Shown here: piece after piece, positions 35,108 to 42,165 of the stretch
Position numbering within the stretch: the stretch's first letter is position 1
Layout: the number at the start of each line of letters is the position of its first letter
Origin: UBA12170 sp964293475
Lineage (GTDB): Bacteria > Bacteroidota > Bacteroidia > Bacteroidales > UBA12170
Direction of reading: 5' to 3'
NCBI GenBank assembly: GCA_964293475.1
Contig: CAXYYJ010000009.1
Span: forward strand, 38,458 to 102,457
Length of the DNA: 64,000 bases
The notes under the pieces: model-generated
Seen by the model: only the letters and a program-made list of their open reading frames with translations
What the model was told of the DNA's origin: nothing
The model's database searches: none
Made by a program: the position numbers and the translations under genes

Positions 35108-36449
35108 TTATGGCTCCTTTTTTATCACATTTTTTATCTAATCTGTCTTTCCCCCAAATGCTTTCTATAATGTTGAACGCATGTTCCGGACTCAGGCTGT
35201 GATGTTTTTCCATTTGCCGCTGCATAAAAACGCAATGCGATAAAATGGCATTTCCCTTGGCCACATCTTCGGCCAGCGATTTGCAGGTTGGGGCACCGCA
35301 GGCACCACAATCAAAACCCGGTAAATAGCACATGAGTCGCTGGGTTTTGTTCATCATTTTCAATGAGATTGCGGGATTTTTATCCAGGGTTAAAACCGAT
35401 TTATCGGGGATGGGGGGTAATTCGAAATCGCTTTTTTGAAAGAATTCATCGGGATACGATTTATTTTGATGCTCATTGGCTATCATACGCTTCTTCAGGC
35501 TTTCGACACAAAGAAAGCGGTTTTGAGGATTGAGAATTCCACCTGCGCAACCCTGGTCGCAGGCTTTCATTTCCAGAAAATCTATTTCCCTGAAATTTTC
35601 CTTATCCATATTGTCAAGAAACTCAATACAATGCTGCATTCCATCGATGCTGAGGCTGGTTGAGGGCAAATGATTACCTTCGCCCCCCCTAAGACTCCAG
35701 CCCACGCTTTTCGCACTCAAACCATCTTCACAACTGTGAGTGGGGTTTGCTTCGTTGCGCTTTAGAATGCCATTGATTAAGTTGTAGAAAGTATTCATGT
35801 TAATGGTTCCCGAAATGTGAAAATTCTCAGATTTCGTTTGATTTTGTATGGCGACCACTTTTGCGGCGCAAGGAGTAACGTAAAATATCCGCACCTGCAT
35901 GGGCGCTTTTTCTTTCTGAAGATCGCGCCAAATGGCCTGAGCAGTAATTTCCACTGGCGATTTTAGATGTACAATAGTGGGAATGAGTTCAGGATAGCGG
36001 GTTTGGATGAGCCGGATAACAGCTGGACAATACGACGAAATATTTTTCTGACCCTGATGTTCCTCCAGGTACATTTCAATTTCGGCTGATAGCGCTTCCA
36101 CACTTTCTTCCACTTCCACAATTTGTTGAAATCCAGCTTTTGAAATAGCATCGCATATGGAGTTTCGGCTTTTTCCATAGTGAAATTGACCGAAAAAAAC
36201 AGCGGGAACCAGCGCTACATTCCAATGGTTGGGCGAGATGATTTGCTTTTTTTCCTCAGCCACATAAATGGCTTTTACCGGACAAACTCTGTAGCAATCG
36301 CCACAATCCACACATTTGGTTTCGTCGAGGGTAGCTTTTCCATTCCAAACTCTTAAAGCTTCAGTAGGGCAAGCCTTTACGCAGTGAGAACAACCAATAC
36401 AAATGTCTTCGTCAATGGCAATGGCATGAAAAAAGGGGTCGGCTGTCAT
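35097..36449 (-). CDS. [FeFe]-hydrogenase-like Fe-S protein, probable sensor
   Basis: A 450-residue protein. Two [4Fe-4S] motifs open it (CIGCSHCVKACP at ~18 and CVDCGDCYRVCP at ~46). A hydrogenase large-subunit-like domain (~75-330) follows, then a third Fe-S motif (LPGFDCGACGAPTCKSLAEDVAKG, ~375). The H-cluster motifs are altered: SSYCPAV in place of TSCCPxW, VTPCAAK in place of MPCxxK, and EMKACDQGCAGG in place of the usual ExMACxxGCxxGG. The four H-cluster ligand Cys seem kept, but the proton-relay Cys is Tyr. This suggests a sensor or electron-transfer protein instead of a fast hydrogenase. Its operon partners are regulatory proteins. Confidence 0.85.
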   Translation of the reverse strand: MTADPFFHAIAIDEDICIGCSHCVKACPTEALRVWNGKATLDETKCVDCGDCYRVCPVKAIYVAEEKKQIISPNHWNVALVPAVFFGQFHYGKSRNSICDAISKAGFQQIVEVEESVEALSAEIEMYLEEHQGQKNISSYCPAVIRLIQTRYPELIPTIVHLKSPVEITAQAIWRDLQKEKAPMQVRIFYVTPCAAKVVAIQNQTKSENFHISGTINMNTFYNLINGILKRNEANPTHSCEDGLSAKSVGWSLRGGEGNHLPSTSLSIDGMQHCIEFLDNMDKENFREIDFLEMKACDQGCAGGILNPQNRFLCVESLKKRMIANEHQNKSYPDEFFQKSDFELPPIPDKSVLTLDKNPAISLKMMNKTQRLMCYLPGFDCGACGAPTCKSLAEDVAKGNAILSHCVFMQRQMEKHHSLSPEHAFNIIESIWGKDRLDKKCDKKGAINDY

Positions 36450-36886
36450 AGTTCATCAGATTGGTTAGTAAAATAGGAGATGATGGTTACCTGAGTTCCT
36501 TTCCCAACTTCGGTGGTAATCAATAATTTATCCGAATTTTTTTGAATATTCGGAAGACCCATTCCTGCTCCAAATCCCAGTTGGCGAACCTCGTCGGAGG
36601 CTGTTGAGAAACCCTTCTGCATGGCCAGATTGATATCGGGAATGCCTGGACCCACATCGTTAAAAACGGCCACTATTTTTTCTTCGTCCACAGTAACAAC
36701 AATATTCCCCCCGTTGGCATGAGCAATCATATTCACTTCCGCTTCGTAAATGGAAACCACAACCCGCTTGATAAAAGCAGGGTCGAGACCCAGCATTTTC
36801 AGGTTTTTTTTAATATCGCTACTGGCATTTCCGGCATTGCTGAAATCGCCATCGAGGATTTTATAATTCAGCGAGTACATTTCCAT
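36446..36886 (-). CDS. RsbW-like anti-sigma/ATPase regulatory protein
   Basis: A 146-residue GHKL ATPase protein: VVVSIYEAEVNMIAHANGGNI (N box), FNDVGPGIPDINLAMQKGFST (G1), then LGFGAGMGLPNI (G2) and GTQVTII. This pattern fits the RsbW/SpoIIAB-type anti-sigma factor kinases. No sigma factor or anti-anti-sigma gene is next to it, so its partner may be one of the neighbours here. It overlaps the Fe-S protein gene by 4 bases. The shorter ATG at 36880 (MYSLNYK) is an alternative start. Confidence 0.85.
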   Translation of the reverse strand: MEMYSLNYKILDGDFSNAGNASSDIKKNLKMLGLDPAFIKRVVVSIYEAEVNMIAHANGGNIVVTVDEEKIVAVFNDVGPGIPDINLAMQKGFSTASDEVRQLGFGAGMGLPNIQKNSDKLLITTEVGKGTQVTIISYFTNQSDEL

Positions 36887-36889
36887 GGC

Positions 36890-37234
36890 CTAGTAGATTG
36901 GTTTAATTCCTTCGTTGTATAGAATTCCGCAGATTCTGAATATGGAAAATGGGGATGACAGCATGGTGATGCCGCAAGATTCGGCCATTTGAGTCATCTC
37001 GGTGGTTATTTGTTTGCCACGAGCCACTACTATAATGCTGATGTCGGCCATTTCGGCAGTTCTGATGCATTGTACATTGGCCAGTCCGGTGATGAGAAGC
37101 GGCGTTTGGTTTTCGAGGGTGAGCACATCGCTCATAAGGTCAGAAGCAAAGGCAACTGAGGGAATGATGGCTTTTGGGTCACCTGTGAACAGAGTGGCAT
37201 CGAGTTTTGAGAGCAGGTTTTCTATTGTCAACAT
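36890..37234 (-). CDS. DRTGG domain protein (copy 1)
   Basis: A 114-residue DRTGG protein and the first gene of the operon: LLSKLDATLFTGDPKAIIPSVAFASDLMSDVLTLEN, then PLLITGLANVQCIRTAEMADI and a CGITMLSSPFSIFRICGILY end, closely matching the second copy. In anaerobes such genes accompany hydrogenase subunits, but no hydABC genes follow here. The promoter should lie in the 526-base region upstream. Confidence 0.85.
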   Translation of the reverse strand: MLTIENLLSKLDATLFTGDPKAIIPSVAFASDLMSDVLTLENQTPLLITGLANVQCIRTAEMADISIIVVARGKQITTEMTQMAESCGITMLSSPFSIFRICGILYNEGIKPIY

Positions 37235-37475
37235 TTTTTGGTCGGTTTGAAATGCAAAAATACCGCTTTTTTAGATTTTGTTATTGAATTCACAGTTCTG
37301 GGAGCCATAATTTATAGTTGATTTAAAAAGCAGGGACTGATGGAATCGTTTTATTGAATTCTAGGTTTATGGGGTTTGGGTTTCCCTTTTTTTGGGTTTG
37401 TAAAGATGGATAAATGATGGTTTTGTTGCTGGATTTGTTTGAACGATGCGAGTTGCCAACTATTTACTTGTCATT

Positions 37476-37574
37476 TCATTCATTGCCATTGAAGACTATT
37501 CCGTAAAATCATTCATTGCTAATGAAGACTATATGATAAAATTCTGCATTGGGAATGAAGACTATTGATATTTT
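37476..37574. repeat. Three imperfect 33-bp tandem repeats with small palindromes
   Basis: Units at 37476-37508, 37509-37541 and 37542-37574 share the pattern cattg-3N-tgaagactat. Units 1 and 2 share an additional tcattcattgc start and an aaaa end. Each core forms a short palindrome (TTCATT-gct-AATGAA in unit 2). There are no spacers, so this is not a CRISPR. Confidence 0.85.
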
Positions 37575-37718
37575 TTTCCAAAAATATGATAATAGGAGTA
37601 TCGAACATTCTATGTTCTGCAGTATTGAAAACGAATATTGATGTACAAAACGGTCTTAAAATGACAGGTAATTCTGACGGTGGATTAAAATAAACCTATG
37701 GATTTTGAAAAAAATGGG

Positions 37719-37726
37719 TAATTTTG
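37719..37726 (+). promoter_or_regulatory. Candidate -7 box of nusB
   Basis: TAATTTTG matches TAnnTTTG, 42 bases upstream of the nusB ATG. No clear -33 element at the usual distance. Confidence 0.45.
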
Positions 37727-37760
37727 CGCCCACAATAGTTCTTAACATAGAAACCAGGAA

Positions 37761-38723
37761 ATGCTTAACAGAAGACATATCAGAATCAAGGTACTACAAG
37801 CTCTTTACGCTGCCATTCAATCGGAACAAACCGATATTTATTTAGGACAGAAGCAGTTGATGGAGAAATTTGACAAGATATACGATTTGGCCATTTATCA
37901 GCTTAGTTTTATTTTGGAATTGCGCGATTTTGCGGAAAACAGAATAGAAGAGGCTAAGTTAAAACATTTGCCCACCGAGGAAGACCTCAATCCCAACACA
38001 AAATTTTTAAATAATCTACTGCTTCATCAAATTGCTGAAAATAAGGATTATAAGCGTCGTGCCAATGCTTTGGCCATTAACTGGAGCACCGAGCCCGATA
38101 TGATTCGCAATGTGTACTTAAATGTCACAGCATCAGAGTTGTACAAAGAGTATGTTGCTGTACCCCAATCCACCTATAAGCACGATAAAGAGTTTTTGCT
38201 TGGTATTTTTGAGGAAATCATTTTGCCCCACGAAAGTCTGCATGCCTTATTTGCAGAGAAGAATTTACATTGGGAAGACGATTACAATCTTTCGGCCGAA
38301 GTGGTGATGATGATTCTGGCATCCTATAAGGAAAAATGGGAGGCCGACCGCGCTTTCCCTCCTTTGTTTAAAGACGATGAATCGGATGAATTAAGTCAGG
38401 ACAGAGCCTTTGCCAGAGATTTGTATAAGATTGTTTTGTCGAAACGAGCAGAATACGACGAGCTTATAAAACCCAAGATTACCAATTGGGAAATTGACCG
38501 CCTGGCAGCCATTGACCGGATTCTCATTCACATGTCCCTGGCCGAAGTGCTCGAAATGCCTATTATTCCTATAAAAGTCTCCATGAACGAATATATCGAC
38601 CTGAGCAAATATTTCAGCACCCCCAAAAGCAAGCAGTTTATCAACGGAATTTTAGATCATATCATTGCCGATTTAAAATCCGAAGGAAAAATAAACAAAT
38701 TGGGCAGGGGTTTGGTCGACTAA
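37761..38723 (+). CDS. nusB: Transcription antitermination factor NusB (extended)
   Basis: A 320-residue NusB-family protein, about twice the length of E. coli NusB. It opens with the family's RRHIRIKVLQALYA. The C-terminal part carries the recognisable end of the fold: FARDLYKIVLSKRAEYDELIKPKITNWEIDRLAAIDRILIHMSLAE, then EMPIIPIKVSMNEYIDLSKYFSTPKSKQFINGILD. The middle ~150 residues are an extension typical of Bacteroidota NusB. NusB with NusE binds boxA RNA in rRNA operons. Monocistronic, with a bidirectional terminator after it. Confidence 0.95.
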   Translation: MLNRRHIRIKVLQALYAAIQSEQTDIYLGQKQLMEKFDKIYDLAIYQLSFILELRDFAENRIEEAKLKHLPTEEDLNPNTKFLNNLLLHQIAENKDYKRRANALAINWSTEPDMIRNVYLNVTASELYKEYVAVPQSTYKHDKEFLLGIFEEIILPHESLHALFAEKNLHWEDDYNLSAEVVMMILASYKEKWEADRAFPPLFKDDESDELSQDRAFARDLYKIVLSKRAEYDELIKPKITNWEIDRLAAIDRILIHMSLAEVLEMPIIPIKVSMNEYIDLSKYFSTPKSKQFINGILDHIIADLKSEGKINKLGRGLVD

Positions 38724-38740
38724 TACCATCTAAACCTATA

Positions 38741-38784
38741 AAAAAACCGATTTCCTCATGAGGGGAAATCGGTTTTGTTTTTTT
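38741..38784. terminator. Bidirectional terminator between nusB and gcvT
   Basis: A long stem (AAACCGATTTCC with GGAAATCGGTTT, plus inner bases) with an A-run on the left and T-runs on the right (38773-38784). It can end both convergent transcripts. Confidence 0.88.
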
Positions 38785-38800
38785 AGGGAGTGGAGATTGC

Positions 38801-39904
38801 CTAAGCCTTGTAAATGGGGAGTTTTACAATTTTGGCTTTTAAGAGTTTACCACGAATTTGAATATAAATCTCGCTTCCAATTTTTGAGTGTGAGGCATCC
38901 ACATAACCCATTCCAATGCCTGTTTTCATCATGGGCGATTGGGTTCCCGAGGTCACTTCGCCAATTACGGCTCCGGTTTCATCGCATATTTCGTAGTGCT
39001 GACGGGGAATTCCGCGGTCAATCATTTCGAATCCACGCAAATTTCTGGTGGTTCCTTCGGCTTTTTGTTTTTCCATCAGCGGGCGGTCGATGAAATCTTT
39101 CCCGTCGACAAATTTGGTGATCCAGCCCAATCCAGCTTCGATAGGCGAAGTGGTATCGTTTATATCGTTGCCATACAAACAGAATCCCATTTCCAGACGC
39201 AGGGTATCGCGGGCACCAAGACCAATGGGTTTAATGCCAAATTCTGCTCCGGCTTCAAAAACTTTTTCCCACAAATGGGCAGCCTGGCTGTTTGGAATAT
39301 ATATTTCGCATCCTCCGGCGCCTGTATATCCGGTGGTGGAGAAAAGTACATCGGAAAGGCCTGCAAACTCTATCACCTGAAAGGTATAATATTCCATATC
39401 GATAACATTGGCTGATGTGAGTTTTTGCATGGCTTTAAGCGCCAATGGGCCTTGAACGGCCAATTGAGCATAACCTTCCGAAGCATTAATCAGGTCTTTA
39501 CCTACGGTAAATCCAAAATCAGCCGATTGTTTCACACACCAGTTCCAATCTTTGTCAATATTAGCGGCATTCACCACCAGCAGGTATTTTTCGTGGTTGA
39601 AGCGGTAGACCAGCAAATCGTCTACAATACCACCATCGCCATTGGGAAAACAGCTGTATTGCACTTTGCCATCGGTTAGAGCGGCCACATTGTTGGTAGT
39701 AATTTTTTGCAGAAAGGGGAGTGCATTGGGTCCGGTAACCCAGAATTCACCCATATGCGAAACATCAAATACGCCCACGGAGTTTCTCACTATTTCGTGT
39801 TCAATATTTAAACCTTCATATTGAATGGGCATATAATACCCCGCAAATTCAACCATTTTGGCGCCTAAGCTCTCATGAATTGAAGTGAATGCTGTTGTTT
39901 TCAT
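38801..39904 (-). CDS. gcvT: Aminomethyltransferase (glycine cleavage T protein)
   Basis: A 367-residue GcvT of normal length. It begins with TTAFTSIHESLGAKMVEFAGYYMPIQYEG and has FDVSHMGEFWVTGPNA, SEGYAQLAVQGPLA and TGYTGAGGCEIYIPN. The C-terminal domain has GLGARDTLRLEMGFCLYGNDI and ARDTLRLE is the family signature. It takes the aminomethyl group from lipoylated GcvH and transfers a one-carbon unit to tetrahydrofolate, releasing ammonia. The other glycine cleavage genes are not nearby. Confidence 0.97.
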   Translation of the reverse strand: MKTTAFTSIHESLGAKMVEFAGYYMPIQYEGLNIEHEIVRNSVGVFDVSHMGEFWVTGPNALPFLQKITTNNVAALTDGKVQYSCFPNGDGGIVDDLLVYRFNHEKYLLVVNAANIDKDWNWCVKQSADFGFTVGKDLINASEGYAQLAVQGPLALKAMQKLTSANVIDMEYYTFQVIEFAGLSDVLFSTTGYTGAGGCEIYIPNSQAAHLWEKVFEAGAEFGIKPIGLGARDTLRLEMGFCLYGNDINDTTSPIEAGLGWITKFVDGKDFIDRPLMEKQKAEGTTRNLRGFEMIDRGIPRQHYEICDETGAVIGEVTSGTQSPMMKTGIGMGYVDASHSKIGSEIYIQIRGKLLKAKIVKLPIYKA

Positions 39905-40275
39905 GTTTTATAGTTTTAATTTTTTTTGAATGAAGAATAAAAGGCCTGTTTGAAAACAAATTTCATTGTTCCTGCAAAAAACTGTGACAGGTTTCAAGGT
40001 CAGTTACACTTGATTATTATTCAGTAATTTGTTTTTTTTTCACGTGCAAAAGTAGTCAAATAATACAATAAAAAATTTTTGCAGCCCCTTTGTTTTTGCG
40101 ATGTTCAGTATTTCTCTGATGATTTTTTTTTATCTAATAGAATCAGCAGCAATGGGTTTGGTTTTCATTAATTTAATGTACCCTGTGGGTTGCGTCAAAA
40201 GAATTGGCATGACATAATTTCCCCTATTTCCATTACTGCCATCTGTCTAATTAAATTATATTTGCCTTCATTAAT
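39905..40275. other. 371-base divergent intergenic region upstream of gcvT
   Basis: AT-rich region between gcvT and the epimerase gene. A TAnnTTTG box faces gcvT (40047-40054), giving a leader of roughly 135 bases. I looked for a glycine riboswitch in that leader and did not find its conserved elements. Nothing else is supported. Confidence 0.55.
40047..40054 (-). promoter_or_regulatory. Candidate -7 box of gcvT
   Basis: TACTTTTG on the minus strand matches TAnnTTTG about 143 bases before the gcvT start. No convincing -33 partner was seen. Confidence 0.4.
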
Positions 40276-42165
40276 ATGATTGACCGGATTCTAAATTTTC
40301 AGGTTCCCCGATGGAGCGTTTTTGTTTTGGACACTTTAATTATTGTGTTCAGCATCAACACTGCCTATATGCTCAGGTTCAATTTTCATATTCCTGTGAG
40401 CGAGCTGGAAGTTTTTAAGCAGGCTTTTATCATAATCCTGCTCACCAGAATCATTGGTTTTATTCTCTTCAGGATTTATTCGGGTATTATTCAACATACA
40501 AGCACAGGCGATGCCAGCCGCATTTTCTTAGTGATTCTGGGGGGAAGTGTTGTTTTTTCCCTCGCCAATATCATTGCTTTTTATGGGGGTTTGGAGCGTT
40601 ATTTGATTCCCTACAGCATTATCATTCTGGAGTTTATAACATCGCTCATGTTTTTGGTGGGATATAGGGTTTTTGTTAAAATTGCCTATATTGAGTTGGC
40701 CAAGTCGCATACAGGTTTAGCCAAAGTGATGATTTTTGGAGCTGGTGAAGCTGGATTAATTACCAAAAGAGCGCTTGAAACCGAAGGAAATTCAAAGGTT
40801 AAAATCCTGGGTTTTATCGACGATGCTGCCCGCAAAGCCAACAAACGCCTGGGCGGACTCACCATTTATCCATCTTCCGATTTGCGGCAACTGTTTACAG
40901 AAAAGCATGTTGAACGGCTTATTCTGGCTGTCCAAAACCTGTCGGTGAGGCGCAAGCAGGAGCTTATTGATTTATGTCTGGAATTAAAGATTGAAGTTCT
41001 GAATGTTCCGCCGGTGACCACTTGGATTAATGGCGAGTTGAGTTTGAAACAAATCAGAAGTGTGAGGATAGAAGATTTGCTCAACCGCAACGAAATTGTG
41101 CTGACCGAAGAAAACATTAAAAACGATTTGCGTGATAAAATAGTTCTTATTACCGGAGCGGCTGGAAGCATTGGCAGCGAATTGGTGAATCAGGTGAGCA
41201 GGTTTCATCCAAAAAAATTGCTTTTGGTGGATCAGGCGGAGTCGCCACTATTTCATCTGGAATTGATGCAGAACGCCCGTTTCCCCCATATTTCTGCCCA
41301 TTATATTGTGGCCGATGTTACCAATAAGGCACGTATGCAGGTTATTTTTGAACGCTTTCGGCCCGACTATGTCTTCCATGCGGCGGCTTACAAGCATGTT
41401 CCCATGATGGAGAAAAATCCATTGGAGGCTGTGCGGGTAAACGTGATGGGCACCAAAAATCTGGCCGATTTGGCCATTAAAAACGAAGTTCGAAAGTTTG
41501 TGATGATTTCCACGGACAAAGCGGTGAATCCCACCAATGTGATGGGAGCCAGCAAACGCATGGCCGAAATCTATGTTCAATCGCGCAGCCATTCGGGGAA
41601 AACCCAGTTTATCACCACACGGTTTGGCAATGTGCTGGGGTCCAATGGTTCGGTGATTCCACTCTTTGAAAAACAAATTGCCAAAGGTGGCCCCATCACC
41701 GTTACGCATCCCGACATTACCCGTTATTTTATGACCATTCCCGAAGCCTGTCGTTTGGTTTTGGAAGCTGGAAGTATGGGAAACGGGGGAGAGATTTTTG
41801 TGTTCGACATGGGCCAATCGGTTAAAATAGTTGATTTGGCCAAACAGATGATTCAACTTTCGGGTTTGGAATTGGGGAAAGATATTCAGATAGTTTTTAC
41901 GGGGTTGCGACCGGGAGAGAAATTGTACGAAGAATTGCTGGCCACAGAAGAATCCACCAAGCCAACCCATCATCAAAAGATTTTAATTGCTCAGGTCTCG
42001 TCCGTTGAAAGCGAAGTGGTTAATGTGGGAATAGTCGAAATGGGAAAATCGCTGGCCGAACAAGATGTGTATGAGCTCGTTGGACTGCTGAAAAAGTTTA
42101 TCCCCGAATACAAAAGCGAGAATTCCGAATTTTCTATTCTAGACACTGTCGGAGCTCAGCAATAG
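40276..42165 (+). CDS. CapD/WbpM-like nucleoside-diphosphate sugar epimerase/dehydratase
   Basis: A 629-residue polysaccharide biosynthesis protein. Four N-terminal transmembrane helices (~15-125) and a CoA-binding-like Rossmann domain (VMIFGAGEAGLITKRAL, ~150) are followed by an SDR-type domain with NAD motif VLITGAAGSIGSELVNQV (~290). Also present are HAAAYKHVPMME and the ISTDKAVNPTNVMGASKRMAE region, where the usual YxxxK Tyr is Met, the family's UDP-sugar 4,6-dehydratase signature. The end has TGLRPGEKLYEELL. It likely makes a UDP-4-keto-6-deoxy sugar for capsule or O-antigen at the inner membrane. Its 3' end overlaps the convergent hybrid kinase by 27 bases. Confidence 0.93.
   Translation: MIDRILNFQVPRWSVFVLDTLIIVFSINTAYMLRFNFHIPVSELEVFKQAFIIILLTRIIGFILFRIYSGIIQHTSTGDASRIFLVILGGSVVFSLANIIAFYGGLERYLIPYSIIILEFITSLMFLVGYRVFVKIAYIELAKSHTGLAKVMIFGAGEAGLITKRALETEGNSKVKILGFIDDAARKANKRLGGLTIYPSSDLRQLFTEKHVERLILAVQNLSVRRKQELIDLCLELKIEVLNVPPVTTWINGELSLKQIRSVRIEDLLNRNEIVLTEENIKNDLRDKIVLITGAAGSIGSELVNQVSRFHPKKLLLVDQAESPLFHLELMQNARFPHISAHYIVADVTNKARMQVIFERFRPDYVFHAAAYKHVPMMEKNPLEAVRVNVMGTKNLADLAIKNEVRKFVMISTDKAVNPTNVMGASKRMAEIYVQSRSHSGKTQFITTRFGNVLGSNGSVIPLFEKQIAKGGPITVTHPDITRYFMTIPEACRLVLEAGSMGNGGEIFVFDMGQSVKIVDLAKQMIQLSGLELGKDIQIVFTGLRPGEKLYEELLATEESTKPTHHQKILIAQVSSVESEVVNVGIVEMGKSLAEQDVYELVGLLKKFIPEYKSENSEFSILDTVGAQQ

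Larger units (their letters stand above)
37235..37760. other. 526-base divergent intergenic region with repeats
   Basis: This region lies between the hydrogenase-like operon and nusB. It holds three 33-bp imperfect tandem repeats (37476-37574), a TAnnTTTG box at 37719-37726 for nusB, and no supported gene. Confidence 0.7.

Noticed and set aside
37476..37574. Repeats as a CRISPR array
   Set aside because: The units abut without spacers and diverge from one another, especially unit 3.
39905..40046. Glycine riboswitch in the gcvT leader
   Set aside because: The leader is long enough, but I could not find the conserved core; only weak pairings were visible.
41248..41976. 242-codon minus-strand frame opposite the CapD-like gene
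   Set aside because: A mirror frame of a strong gene; rich in His and Asn, as expected from antisense of its codons.
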